A stretch of 64,000 nucleotides of DNA from Paenibacillus sp. MAHUQ-63 (GTDB lineage Bacteria; Bacillota; Bacilli; Paenibacillales; NBRC-103111): positions 1,727,734 through 1,791,733 of the forward strand of contig NZ_JARADB010000002.1 in NCBI RefSeq assembly GCF_028765165.1, in the 5' to 3' direction. The translations under genes were made by a program, and so were the position numbers. The notes beneath the pieces were generated by a model that saw only the letters and a program-made list of their open reading frames with translations, ran no database searches and was not told the origin of the DNA. This document shows positions 36,862 through 47,300 of the stretch, piece after piece; positions within the stretch are counted from its first letter, which is position 1; each line of letters begins with the position of its first letter.

Positions 36862-38223
36862 TTGAAACCATTGGCAAAGAAGCAACACACCTTAACACCC
36901 GCCCCTCCTATGGGATGGAATAGCTTCGATTGTTATGGATGCGCGGCATCCGAGGAAGTGCTGTTCGATAACTTGGAGGTTATGGCGAAGCGACTGAAGA
37001 GCGCCGGCTATGAATATTTCGTTGTCGACAATGGTTGGTTTGCAGAATATGAGATTGCTCCAGGTCATAGCTTTCCGACAGCTAAGCATGCTAGCGATGT
37101 AAGAATCGATGAATACGGAAGGTATTTACCCTCACATTGTTATTTTCCGAACGGTCTGCAGCCATTGATCGAACGTGCTCATGAGCTGGGACTCAAATTC
37201 GGCCTACATATCATGCGTGGTATTTCCCGAAAAGCCGTCGAACAGAACCTGCCGATCTACGGTACGCCATATCGGGCTGCAGACATTGCTAATACGGCGG
37301 ATACCTGTGTTTGGTGCCATTATAACTATGGTATCGATATGGATAAACCTGGTGCACAGCCATTTTATAACGCTTGGATTGGTCAACTCGCCGAATGGGG
37401 GGTGGATTTCATCAAGGCTGATGATATTACCGGCTTTCCTCGTGAAATAGAGGCTATCGTGAAATCAATCGAGCAGAGCGGTCGTGATATCGTACTAAGC
37501 CTCTCACCTGGGGGCCAGACGATCCTTGAGCGGATGGACACCTATAGCACGGCAAATATGCTAAGGACGACCAAGGATGTCTGGGATAATCAACGTGATA
37601 TCGATAGGGCCTTCGACAAGTGGCTGGAATTTAACGACGTTCGGAAGGAAGGCTTTTGGCTGGATATGGACATGATTCCTTTCGGTCATCTGAGTGTATG
37701 GAGACCTGAAGTGAAACAACAAGACGTTGACTCTACGAAATCACATCAGGAAGAGCTGTTTAGCGGAAAGGGATCTGAACGCATGAGCGGGTTAAACCGC
37801 AGCCAGAAGCTAACCTTCATTACGATGAGGGCGCTTGCTGCCTCTCCTTTATTCATGGGAGGTGCACTGCCCACAACGGATGAGTTTTCGTTTGCACTAC
37901 TGACGAATCCCGATATGATTGCTTGCAATCAAAACGGCGTCATGGGAAAAAGAGTTTATCACAAAGAAGGGATAGAGGTTTGGTCTGCTTTGAAAAAGGG
38001 CAGTCTCACAGAGGGATGGCTCGGTGTTTTTAACCGTACGGGAGAGCTGAGGTCTGTTGAGATTACGCTGCAAGAGCTCTCCTTGTTGCAAGCATCCGTC
38101 TATCAACTGCGAAATCTTTGGGAGGAACCTGCTATGAACTATGATGGAGCTCAAATAGAAACGCAGATTGATGCGAATGGCGTTTTGTTTCTACAATTCC
38201 AAGGAAGGGATGGATTGGTATGA
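36862..38223 (+). CDS. GH27-type alpha-galactosidase-like enzyme
   Basis: 453 residues; TTG start with GGAAGGGG upstream. PPMGWNSFDCYGC at the N-terminus is the GH27/GH36 opening motif; FVVDNGWF, GLKFGLHIMRG, VDFIKADDI (nucleophile Asp ~187) and TTKDVWDN (acid/base Asp ~239) match the clan GH-D barrel. A beta-sheet tail follows. Such enzymes remove alpha-linked galactose or related sugars. No signal peptide, so it works on imported fragments. Its stop overlaps the start of sulfatase 5, so the two are coupled: the sulfate may block the glycosidase. Confidence 0.85.
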   Translation: MKPLAKKQHTLTPAPPMGWNSFDCYGCAASEEVLFDNLEVMAKRLKSAGYEYFVVDNGWFAEYEIAPGHSFPTAKHASDVRIDEYGRYLPSHCYFPNGLQPLIERAHELGLKFGLHIMRGISRKAVEQNLPIYGTPYRAADIANTADTCVWCHYNYGIDMDKPGAQPFYNAWIGQLAEWGVDFIKADDITGFPREIEAIVKSIEQSGRDIVLSLSPGGQTILERMDTYSTANMLRTTKDVWDNQRDIDRAFDKWLEFNDVRKEGFWLDMDMIPFGHLSVWRPEVKQQDVDSTKSHQEELFSGKGSERMSGLNRSQKLTFITMRALAASPLFMGGALPTTDEFSFALLTNPDMIACNQNGVMGKRVYHKEGIEVWSALKKGSLTEGWLGVFNRTGELRSVEITLQELSLLQASVYQLRNLWEEPAMNYDGAQIETQIDANGVLFLQFQGRDGLV

Positions 38224-39677
38224 CGTCTGAAGCTGCAATTAATAATTGGAATATTCTTATTATTACATCGGATGAACATAACGCCAAGCTTATGGGCTGC
38301 GCGAACCACCCTATTATTCGTACACCAGGCCTTGATCGACTGGCCAGAGAGGGGACGCTTTTCACAAAAGCTTATTGCGCTTACCCGATCTGTGCCCCTA
38401 CCCGGCAAAGTTTTATCACGGGGCAATACCCGATGGAGCACGGTCAACTCAGTAACGCACATGTGTTTGATAAACGAAACCAGACATGGGCGCATCATTT
38501 TAAAAAGCATGGGTATACGACGGCTTGTATTGGTAAAATGCATACCAATCATGAATCCTACGATTACGGCTATGATTATAGATACAGTACGGAGCACTTT
38601 TCAGACGAGATCAAAGCGAGCAGAGCCGCCAATCCACCGCAATTCGATCCTGATGACAAGCTGATATTCGACGCCATAACCGATATTCGGGCTGGAGGGA
38701 AACAACCCTCACGGCTGCATGGTAAAGTCGTTAGCGATGAGTCGTTAGAAACCGATGCTATTATGTTGAAAGAGGCGATTCAATACTTGACGGAGCATCA
38801 AGCGGAGAAATTTTTCTTGCATGTTTCGTTCGTTCAACCCCATTGGTATTGGAATACGGGTCAAGATTATTATTATATGTATGACCCTGACAAGATTGAT
38901 CTGCCAGAGAGCATCCCTGGTGAATTGGAGAGCAATGCGATCGTATATAAAATGGCGGAGCAGGCCGGATGGTTTCAAAATACGGAAAAGATGAACAGGT
39001 TGGCGCGAGCGCGGTATTACGGCAGTATTAGCTGGATGGACCATAATGTCAATCAACTGCTTGATACCCTAGATGAGCTAGGGCTTACGGGGAATACACT
39101 GGTTATGTACTTCTCTGATCATGGTGATATGGCCGGTGAAAAGGGGCTTTGGCTTAAAAATCAGATGTATGATTCCTCAGCTCGTATACCGCTTATTGTA
39201 CGGATGCCAGGTGTCGTTCCTGCTGGTACAGTGAATGACAAGCTGATCAATCATGTCGATTTGTTTCCAACACTTGCGGGTCTGACAGGTACGCAGGATC
39301 ATCTGCCGAATAATATTACCGGCTCTGATTTATCGGGTCCCGTGATCAGCAGTGGAGACAGCCATCATAATCAAACAGAGAATACATTCACATTCAGTGT
39401 ACAGGGGTTAAACAGTGTTGACGGCATACCTATGCAGGTTATGGCACGTTCGGAACGCTGGAAGTTCATTCAGTATAACCTAGAAGCTCCCGAGCAGCGA
39501 TATGTTATGTACGATATGAATGATGATCCGGAAGAAACGCGAAATCTTGCTTATGAAGAATTGTTACAGCCTGTCGTTCAGGAACATCTGCATGCCATCA
39601 AAACGTTTCTTCAGGGATTGCGAAAGCCGAAATATGAGGTGGTGAAGCTCATAAAGGATGCGAAAGCAACGCACTAA
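38220..39677 (+). CDS. Sulfatase (Cys-type), fifth of five
   Basis: 485 residues; ATG overlaps the GH27 stop. WNILIITSDEHNAKLMGCANHP, active-site CAPTRQSFITGQYPMEHG with Cys at ~58, HVSFVQPHWYWNTG and FSDHGDMAGEKGLWLKNQMYDSSARIPLIV. Cytosolic by lack of a signal. Coupled to a GH27 enzyme, so probably desulfates the same sugar. A terminator follows. Confidence 0.9.
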   Translation: MTSEAAINNWNILIITSDEHNAKLMGCANHPIIRTPGLDRLAREGTLFTKAYCAYPICAPTRQSFITGQYPMEHGQLSNAHVFDKRNQTWAHHFKKHGYTTACIGKMHTNHESYDYGYDYRYSTEHFSDEIKASRAANPPQFDPDDKLIFDAITDIRAGGKQPSRLHGKVVSDESLETDAIMLKEAIQYLTEHQAEKFFLHVSFVQPHWYWNTGQDYYYMYDPDKIDLPESIPGELESNAIVYKMAEQAGWFQNTEKMNRLARARYYGSISWMDHNVNQLLDTLDELGLTGNTLVMYFSDHGDMAGEKGLWLKNQMYDSSARIPLIVRMPGVVPAGTVNDKLINHVDLFPTLAGLTGTQDHLPNNITGSDLSGPVISSGDSHHNQTENTFTFSVQGLNSVDGIPMQVMARSERWKFIQYNLEAPEQRYVMYDMNDDPEETRNLAYEELLQPVVQEHLHAIKTFLQGLRKPKYEVVKLIKDAKATH

Positions 39678-39714
39678 AACACTCAATATCATTGAAGAAA
39701 TTTCTAGGAACACC

Positions 39715-39747
39715 ACGGCAGCCGGCAGACGATCGGTTGCCGTTTTC
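39715..39747 (+). terminator. Rho-independent terminator ending operon B
   Basis: ACGGCAGCCG ... CGGTTGCCGT stem followed by TTTC. It lies in the 416-base gap 39678-40093, which otherwise holds only AT-rich sequence and the upstream region of the next gene. Confidence 0.75.
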
Positions 39748-40093
39748 ATTGAAGAAACAGGTCGTTTAACGTGGAGACTTCAACAAAAGCTGATTAAGGG
39801 AAGGCATATGAATTCATTTGATTATGGGGAGTATTTTCAAGAGATACAACTGCCGATATTGCACCGAATCATTTTATCAAACCTGGAATGCAATTTGTAT
39901 TCAAGAATAAAGTAAATAATTTGCCTTATGGCGGCAAAGTAACAATACATTTATGCAATGGATAAAAATTTTTTGCAACAATTTGAATCCATTCTACGTT
40001 TGAGGTATTGTAAGCGAACTAAGCTCAACGAGGGGATAGAAACTGCGTAAGCATTTAGAGAAATGATGGGAAACAAAGTGAGGAGGAATTTAC

Positions 40094-40738
40094 TTGAAGA
40101 AGAAATTATTAATTGCACTTGGACTTACGGGTGTTATCGCAGCATCTATTGCTGTTGGAGCATATGCGGCAACGGACATTAAATTATTTATTAACGGGAA
40201 AATAATCAATGCGGATTTGCAGATCGTAGATGGATCCAGCTATGTTCCTTTGAGGGTTGTTTCTGAGTCACTTGGAGCTAATGTACAGTGGGATGAAGAC
40301 AAACGGGAGATTAGAATTACGGGACAACCGGGTCAAGTAGGCCAAACCGTCTATGAGAATACCCAATATGGCTTCCGTTTCACGCTGCCGGACAGTTGGA
40401 AAGGGTACACGATCGTAACGGACAAATGGGAGGGTCTTCCTGTAGGGGATGCCCAAGGCGATAAGGTCAGCGGCGCGAAACTCAGCATCCGCCATCCCGA
40501 ATGGACCGCTGAAAAGCCTAGACAGGATATCCCTATACTCGTCTTTACTGTCGACCAATGGAACGAGCTTCAGCAGGAGAAATTCCACATTGGCGCAGCG
40601 CCTATCGGCCCAAGCGAACTGATGCGCAATGACAAATACGTGTTCGCACTTCCGGCGCGTTATAACTTTGCATACCTTGATGGCTACCAAGAAGTGGAAG
40701 ACATCTTGAAGAGCAATCCGATTCAACCGATGAAGTAA
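40094..40738 (+). CDS. Stalk-domain (copper amine oxidase N-terminal-like) exported protein
   Basis: 214 residues; TTG with AGGAGG upstream. Signal peptide LLIALGLTGVIAASIAVGAYA, then IKLFINGKIINADLQIVDGSSYVPLRVVSESLGANVQWDEDKREIRIT, the classical stalk domain of Paenibacillus exported proteins. The C-terminal ~130 residues (YGFRFTLPDSWKGYTIV...) form a separate domain seen in many such proteins. Role on the cell surface is unknown. Confidence 0.8.
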   Translation: MKKKLLIALGLTGVIAASIAVGAYAATDIKLFINGKIINADLQIVDGSSYVPLRVVSESLGANVQWDEDKREIRITGQPGQVGQTVYENTQYGFRFTLPDSWKGYTIVTDKWEGLPVGDAQGDKVSGAKLSIRHPEWTAEKPRQDIPILVFTVDQWNELQQEKFHIGAAPIGPSELMRNDKYVFALPARYNFAYLDGYQEVEDILKSNPIQPMK

Positions 40739-40834
40739 TCCAATCTCAAGAAAAGATTACCCTTTGCCGTATACGGCCTAGAGAATATGCAGACACAGTG
40801 TTATCGAGCTAACGAGGACCGATCGCGCAAATAC

Positions 40835-40869
40835 AAGGGACAGATTGCCGCGGCAGCTGTCCCTTGTTT
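40835..40869 (+). terminator. Hairpin, probable terminator
   Basis: AAGGGACAG ... CTGTCCCTT followed by GTTTC. After the stalk-domain gene. Confidence 0.55.
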
Positions 40870-40892
40870 CATACAGGAGAAGATAAGTTAGA

Positions 40893-40915
40893 GGCTGCCG
40901 AACGATTCGGCAGCC
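40893..40915. repeat. Hairpin without T-run
   Basis: GGCTGCCG AACGATT CGGCAGCC. Perfect stem, no tail; possibly a second weak stop signal in front of the glycosylase gene. Confidence 0.35.
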
Positions 40916-41029
40916 TTGCTGCGCTAGTCGGAGTTTATTTTAAATCGCTCTTGTTATTATGCGCGAGACAATGGTAACATTTACTAGGAACACGTGTTTG
41001 TTTTTTTGTATTTTCCAACGGAGGAGCCG

Positions 41030-42229
41030 ATGTACATGATCCAGTTGACGAACAGCCAGGCGCGGCAATTTCTGCTATTGAAGCACGGGCTGTTGGGTGA
41101 ATATCAATTTGCCGGAAAGCAGGGAGTATTGGATTTTGTGCGGCAGGTCGGCTGTATTCAATACGATCCTATCGATGTATGCGGTAAAAACGCCGAACTG
41201 GTGTTGCAGTCGCGAATAAAAGGTTTTACCAAGAACATGCTCAACGAGTTGCTATATCAAGATAGAAGCCTTGTCGATTATCCCGACAAGAACTTGGCCA
41301 TTATCCCTGTCGAGGACTGGCCGTATTTTGAACGGTACAGGCAGGCCGCCCGAGAACATGCCAAGCGCTATCCCGAAATGGAAGCGCTGATAGAGCAAGT
41401 ACGGGCTTACATCCAAGATCACGGTGCGCTAAGTTCAGATGATCTAAAATTGGATGGGAATTTCGCTTGGCAATCGGCCATCCACTGGAGCAGCGGAAAC
41501 AATTCAACCCGCTCGGTGCTGGAGCAGATGTACTCGACAGGCGAGTTGATTATCCATCACAAAAAAGGAACGCGAAAGTATTACGATATCGCCGGGAAGT
41601 ACATACAGCCAACTCTGCTGAATGCGCCGGAGCCGCTGGAGAGCGAGCTTGAGCATCACAAGTGGCGGGTACTGCGTCGAATCGGCGCTGTTGGCCTATT
41701 ATGGAATCGTGCATCCGATGCCTGGCTGAATATATGGGGATTGAAAGCGGAGCAGCGCAATGAGGTTTTCCGCCTGCTGTTGCACGAAGCTCGCATTGTT
41801 GCTGTTGCCGTGCATCAAATGAAGGATATCCTGTACTGCCGCCTGGAGGACTTGCCGTTGATTGAAGCTGTCCTGCAAAAACCGGCGTCAAAATGGCGAT
41901 GCGAGCTGATTGCCCCACTAGATAATTTCATTTGGGACAGAAAACTGATCAACGAATTGTTCGGATTCGATTACACTTGGGAGATTTACACGCCTGCAAT
42001 CAAACGTAAATTCGGCTATTATGTGTTGCCTATAATATACGGAGAAAGCTTCATCGGACGAGCCGAGGTAATCGCGGAGCGAAAAGCAGGGACGCTAGTT
42101 GTCAAAAACATCTGGTACGAGAACAACATAAAGCCAACAAAGCAATTGCGAACAGCCTTGAACAATTGTTTCCGAAATTTTGCATTATTCAACGGATGCG
42201 ACAGGATTTTGATAAATTCTATGGATTGA
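41030..42229 (+). CDS. YcaQ-type DNA crosslink-repair glycosylase (HTH_42 family)
   Basis: About 399 residues; ATG 41030 with GGAGG five bases upstream (41036 also possible). VRQVGCIQYDPIDV is the QxD catalytic motif of this family; the protein continues with LVDYPDKNLAIIPVEDWPYF and ARYLNA-like winged-helix domains. YcaQ homologues unhook interstrand crosslinks and remove bulky alkylated bases. No signal, cytosolic. Single gene. Confidence 0.8.
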   Translation: MYMIQLTNSQARQFLLLKHGLLGEYQFAGKQGVLDFVRQVGCIQYDPIDVCGKNAELVLQSRIKGFTKNMLNELLYQDRSLVDYPDKNLAIIPVEDWPYFERYRQAAREHAKRYPEMEALIEQVRAYIQDHGALSSDDLKLDGNFAWQSAIHWSSGNNSTRSVLEQMYSTGELIIHHKKGTRKYYDIAGKYIQPTLLNAPEPLESELEHHKWRVLRRIGAVGLLWNRASDAWLNIWGLKAEQRNEVFRLLLHEARIVAVAVHQMKDILYCRLEDLPLIEAVLQKPASKWRCELIAPLDNFIWDRKLINELFGFDYTWEIYTPAIKRKFGYYVLPIIYGESFIGRAEVIAERKAGTLVVKNIWYENNIKPTKQLRTALNNCFRNFALFNGCDRILINSMD

Positions 42230-42349
42230 CATACCCAGCCCCAGGTAACCTTCCATCGGTGACTAAGAAGCTGTCATTCCTTTATGCATTGCAACCAAGT
42301 GTTTCGACATTCGTAATACAGCATATACTGATGTACGGAGGTGCTTGAG

Positions 42350-42817
42350 ATGGATTTTCTGAAGGATTTAGGCAAGCTGGCAGGCCATGTGACAGGCAAA
42401 GTGCTTGGAGGAACTGTCCGTGTGGCAGGGGAGCTTGTTCGCAGTGATTATATAAAGGAAATTGGGAATGATGTAGAACAGGTCACGGCCAAAACGGGTG
42501 AGATCGCAGGCCATGCAGCGAGCGGTGTATGGGATTTAGGCGCAGGCTTAATTACCACGGATAAGCAGCAATCGAAGGCTGGACTTCATGAGCTTGAACA
42601 AACGGCAATTACGACGGCAAGAGGAATTGGCCATGGAATCGAGTATGTGGTTGAGAGCGGAAAAGATGTCGTGACAAGCTTCAAGGACAGCGATAAAGCA
42701 CGGTTGAAAGACGGCCTGAAAAAGCTGGGAAAAGCGGCCGCTATCAGCATTCTGGCTATCGGTGTGATCGATATCGTCGATGGTCCGGACGTACCGGATT
42801 CCTCAGGTTCGACATAA
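42350..42817 (+). CDS. Hypothetical protein, 155 aa
   Basis: ATG 42350 has GGAGG eight bases upstream. The protein is alanine/glycine-rich and mostly amphipathic helix (LAGHVTGKVLGGTVRVAGELV) with a hydrophobic tail (AAISILAIGVIDIVDG). No family is recognised. A good terminator follows. Confidence 0.55.
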   Translation: MDFLKDLGKLAGHVTGKVLGGTVRVAGELVRSDYIKEIGNDVEQVTAKTGEIAGHAASGVWDLGAGLITTDKQQSKAGLHELEQTAITTARGIGHGIEYVVESGKDVVTSFKDSDKARLKDGLKKLGKAAAISILAIGVIDIVDGPDVPDSSGST

Positions 42818-42854
42818 AAACAGACCCAACAAGATATCGGTCGGGTCTGTTTTT
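42816..42854. terminator. Rho-independent terminator
   Basis: AAAAACAGACCC ... GGGTCTGTTTTT, symmetric and likely active in both directions. Confidence 0.85.
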
Positions 42855-42885
42855 ATGACGCTACTATCGCCGTCGCATCAAGCGA

Positions 42886-42919
42886 CCGGGTTCCCTCCTA
42901 ATAGGGGCCCGGCTTTTTG
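42886..42919 (+). terminator. Second hairpin with T-run
   Basis: CCGGG ... CCCGG followed by CTTTTTGC. Faces the 3' end of the broken minus-strand gene. Confidence 0.55.
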
Positions 42920-42931
42920 CTAGCAAAAACT

Positions 42932-43227
42932 CTATTGCATACCTGAGGCCCATTTGACCGTGGATTCGAAGATTTTCCACCCATCATCCGAGATTTTCCC
43001 TTCCGAGTCATAAAAAACGTAGTAGTATACGAGCCGAGCAGGCGCGACTTCGCCGTTCGCGTCTTTGGTACCATAGTCGTATGCGAAAATCATTCCCTTG
43101 GACTTATCATCCGGAGCTGTAGCGATGACTGCGGCTTGTTCACCGGGGGTGGCATATACCGTGTTGCTTATTTTAGTATAGAGAAAAGAGTTAACATGAA
43201 AGCCATTAAAGCAATGAGTCGTTTCAT
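42932..43227 (-). pseudogene. Small exported protein broken by a frameshift in an A-run
   Basis: Read on the minus strand: ATG 43227, preceded by GGGGGG, gives a signal peptide MKRLIALMAFMLTLFSILK, then a stop. A one-base loss in the four-A run at 43171-43174 explains it: adding one A continues ISNTVYATPGEQAAVIA, then a ~75-residue globular part ending FESTVKWASGMQ and a stop at 42932. About 98 residues in all. No family is recognised. Could be a sequencing error. Confidence 0.55.
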
Positions 43228-43503
43228 CAACGAATTCCCCCCCTATTATAGAGAGTTACTAATATTACCATTGTAGAGAAGTAGATGAAAAAAAGTTGGG
43301 GCGATGCCATCTTAGAATAGGGGTTTCGAATGATTGTATGTAGTGCATAGAGGAGTGAAACATAATCATAATTATTAATTTAAATCCAGTTGTTGAGATC
43401 CATGGAGATCAATTTACCGATCGAGAGGAAATAAAAAAAATAAAGTATGTGCTGATAAGCGTTGGTACATAATATCAATATTATTCGTTGAAGGAGTGAA
43501 AAA

Positions 43504-43662
43504 ATGGATACAGAAATGTTTGATGAAAATCTTGAAGCATCTGTTGAGGCATCGGATGTTCTCTCCGTTCCAGAAGGAACAAAAGAGTTTGTCGACATCA
43601 TTGGTGATGAAAAACTCGATGGCTATGGTAACCCAGCCTCAAATTTTGATACACAACAATAA
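43504..43662 (+). CDS. Small acidic peptide, 52 aa
   Basis: ATG 43504 with AAGGAG seven bases upstream, and its own terminator 9 bases after the stop, so probably a real transcript. The peptide is strongly acidic (MDTEMFDENLEASVEAS... VDIIGDEKLDGYGNPASNFD), no signal peptide, no Cys. It could be a leader peptide for a modified peptide, a small stress protein or a chance ORF; nothing adjacent decides. Confidence 0.4.
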   Translation: MDTEMFDENLEASVEASDVLSVPEGTKEFVDIIGDEKLDGYGNPASNFDTQQ

Positions 43663-43670
43663 AATTTGAA

Positions 43671-43701
43671 CTCCCCGTGAATTTGGGGAGTTTTTATTTT
43701 T
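43671..43701 (+). terminator. Rho-independent terminator
   Basis: CTCCCC GTGAATTT GGGGAG with TTTTTATTTTT tail. Confidence 0.85.
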
Positions 43702-43714
43702 AATATCAAAAGAA

Positions 43715-43968
43715 GGGGCTATTTCCCACGAAAATTTGCACATGATACGCTCGAAAAAGAAAATTATCGATCTCCTTACCAAGTGGAGGGTTTAACGGAC
43801 GTTACTGCTGTATTTGCGGGTAATGATACGGATGCTGTCATTAAGAAAGATGGTTCCTTATGGATGTGGGGCCTTGATCGACAAGGGTTGTTTGGATGGG
43901 ATGGGGCTCTACATTTATCACCTGTACCAGTAGAAGTGAAACCTATTCCGGCTGCGACCCGGCGCTGA
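43715..43968 (+). pseudogene. RCC1-repeat protein fragment
   Basis: An open stretch without a convincing start reads ENYRSPYQVEGLTDVTAVFAG, then DAVIKKDGSLWMWGLD and SPVPVEVK, the typical RCC1 beta-propeller blade (DGSLWMWG). Only about one and a half blades remain. It is the leftover of a larger surface-type protein, near the two SLH genes. Confidence 0.5.
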
Positions 43969-44112
43969 GATTTAGAGGCTTCTTGGGAAACAAATGGTTA
44001 GTGCCTGTTTAGGTCTTTTCTTTTTCGGCTGGATCGCCGTTTTGGTTATTCTGCTGATTCAAATATTCATAAGCCACTTATATTTTTCGTTAATCTAATA
44101 GGAACGAAATGG

Positions 44113-44136
44113 AAGGCGCCACCGGCGTCTTTTTTC
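44113..44136 (+). terminator. Hairpin with T-run
   Basis: AAGGCGCC ACC GGCGTCTT followed by TTTTTC, in the 423-base gap 43969-44391. The rest of that gap shows no gene; it should contain the SLH gene promoter. Confidence 0.6.
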
Positions 44137-44391
44137 GTTTTGTGAAGAATGTCATTTTTAAACGAACGGGAAGGGTAGTGTTGAGATGATTGCGAGCAAG
44201 GGAAAACAACCGACTTTCAGACTAGTCTTTCGGTCTTTATTAGAGGACCTATTCTTTTGATTAAACAATAATGTCGTATAATGTCGAAATTAAGAGGAGT
44301 GGTCGCGATTATTGTCGAACCAGACATGGCAGCTATTTGATTTCTGTATAAGAAACCTTACTTAAGATGTTGAAGAAAGGACACATCCCCA

Positions 44392-47300
44392 ATGAAAAAA
44401 AATTACTGGCTTGCAGCTCTGTTTAGTTTGATGCTGCCTGTACAGGCTGTGCCGGCATTTGCTTCTGACCAGCAGCCTTTCACGGATATTCAAGATTCCT
44501 ATGCTAAAGAAGCAATCATAAAATTGTATAAGGATGGTATCATCTCGGGAACTGGCGCACACTTGTTTGAGCCTTCTCGGAGGATTTCCAGACAAGATGT
44601 CGCTCTTCTCTTGGTTCACGCACTTCAGTTAGATACCGGCGAGATTCGTGCAACCAACTCCTTCAGCGATATACCAGTCGGACATTACGCTTATGAAGCC
44701 GTTGAAACATTACATAAATTAGGTGTAGTTAATGGAATTTCTGAGGATCAATTTGGTGCGGATGTACCGATAACCCGAGAAGAGATTGCAGCCATACTTA
44801 TGAGAATAGGCCATTATTTGAAGAATGGACAAGGCGTTCGTTTAGCTGTTCAAGATAAGGAAGCCGTTAGCGATTGGGCTAAGGACTATGTCCAAGCGGC
44901 TATTGAGTCCGGCATTATGGTCGGAGATGGAGTTAATTTTCACCCTAAGGATAATCTTCAAAGGCAGGAAGCTGTCCAAGTTATTTTTAACTTTATTCTT
45001 AATCATAAGAATTTTGCCGTCGTTCAGAACGTGTCCAAGGACTCTGTTGTTTTGAACGGAACAACATATAAGATTCCTGTATATTTACAAGGGATTTTAA
45101 ACGAAGATAACAATCCAGTGCTGCAAGATGCATTTATTACATTCACATCCTACCATAATACGATACAGAGAATTACCTCTCTCGAAATAACCAAGGGTGG
45201 CAAGGAGCCGCGGTCTGAGGAGAAAGAATTTACGGGCAACCTCGTTTTTAATGGACATGGAGCTGTTCTCGACGGAACTCTCTACATCGGTGCGGATTTT
45301 ATTACCCTGAAAGATATGTATATCAAAAAGGATCTAGTGATAGGGGAAGAGGCAAAGAACGACTTCTATTCAGAGTCCATTCGAGTAGACGGCAGTACCC
45401 TTGTTAATGGCGGTTCACAGGATACCGTCGTGTTTCAAGACGCGACGCTAAACAGCGTGGAAATTAACAAGCAGAACGTCAGAGTGGAACCTATCGGCCA
45501 AACTAGCGTTTCCCAGATTACTGTGAACAGCAGCTCAACGATCCAGGCTGATAGTAATATTACGATTCCAAAATTAACTATTGCTGACGGTGCGAATAAT
45601 GTTTCCCTAAACGCAGCAGTCTCAACCTTAGAGGTGTCTGGAACACAGGGTAAAACGCTGTCTGGAACATCGAATATTGCAACACTAACAATAACCGAAG
45701 GTGCAAGTGTCAATCTAGCAACCACCGGATCCGTAGGTACTCTCCAAATCGTATCGGACGCCAGCAAGCTTACTTTGGGATCGACGACTACGGTAAATTC
45801 TCTTGTGATTCCGGAAAATATAAGCGTCTCTTCGGTTGTAAGCAACTATAACCAAGTTAGTTCGCAAGTGGGTACCGTCTCGACGCCTACTTCCACGACA
45901 ACAACAACAACAACAACAACGACTACAAATTCAACGAATACAAACCATGCTCCGCTTGTAGCGAAGCCGGTCGCCCCTCAGCAGATCAATTTGTATGGCG
46001 GCGAACAAACCATTAGTATATCAGAAACTTTCCAGGACCAGGATAACGACTCGCTTAAACTGACCGCCACATCCAGAAATCCTGGGATTGTCGCTGCAAC
46101 GCTGAATGGCACGGACCTTACATTAAAACCGATATCCTTAGGTACAGCGGTGATTATTCTAGGAGCGAATGATGGTAAGAAAACAACAAGCTCCTCAATA
46201 AGTGTTACTGTTTTTAATGGGAATCGCGCTCCTCAGGCAAGCGAGGTCTCTATACCTGACCAGCTGCTCTCCTTAGGTAAAGAGCCTGTAGCCATTGATT
46301 TGAGTGATAAATTTAGCGACCCTGAGGGAAATCCTCTTACATATGAGGCAAAGGTGATTCCTTCCGACTTGGTCACAACAGTGGTGAAAGATAATAAGCT
46401 TTACTTAAGTACGGAAGCAACATCAGGAAAAGCAGTAGTTACGGTAACAGCCGCGGATGGTAATGGAGGCGTAGGTTCCCGATCCTTCAATGCGAATATC
46501 AATGAGGCGCCTGCAATCGTTACTCCGATACCGGAGCAAAAAGAGATGACTGAAGGAGGGGCATCAGTTAGCCTTGAATTAACTGAATATATCAAAGACC
46601 CGGAAGGCAATGCGCTTACCTTCGCGGTGAACTCACAGGATCAAAGTGTGGCAACAGTTGATTTGGTAGGAAGTAAGCTTACTATCACTCCGCTGTATGC
46701 AGGCTCCACAAAAGTTAATGTTACGGCAGAGGACCCATTCGGCAGAACGGTAACGTGTGAGGTAACTGTAGACATTAATGGTAACCCATCGGCGGACAAG
46801 ATTGTTGCCAACCAAATTGTAACGATCAACGGAAATGAATTGACAGTTGGTCTCGCTGACGTGTTCAGTGATCAGAACGGTGATCATCTCAATTACCGAG
46901 TCAAAGTAAAGGACGAGTCTATCGTCAGCGCGGATATCGCTCCGGGATCGACGAATTTGCTCATCCGCGGGCAGAAGGCGGGATCAACACAAGTTACAGT
47001 AACTGCCGAAGATGGCAGGGGCGGTTCTGTCTCCACGTCATTCGAAGTTCTTTCCAATCAGGCGCCAAAAGCATCTTCGATTGATTTGAATGAACAAATG
47101 ATATCTATCGGGATAGATCCGATAGAGATTGATTTGGAAGACAAATTTGCCGATTTGGACGGTGATGAGCTTAGCTACGAAGTAAAAAGCGAGCATCCCG
47201 AAATTGTGGTTTCAGTACTGGATGCAGCGAAGAAAAAGCTTTTATTATCGACCGTCGCTTCGAGCGGTGAATCGAAAGTGACGATTACAGCTAACGACGG

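Noticed and set aside
39658..39915. 85-codon frame after sulfatase 5
   Set aside because: It begins inside the sulfatase end and its first part is the terminator hairpin; no ribosome site.
43362..43472. Open stretch reading NPVVEIHGDQFTDREEIKK behind AGGAGTG
   Set aside because: No ATG, GTG or TTG start at the right place (ATA is found); too short to support.
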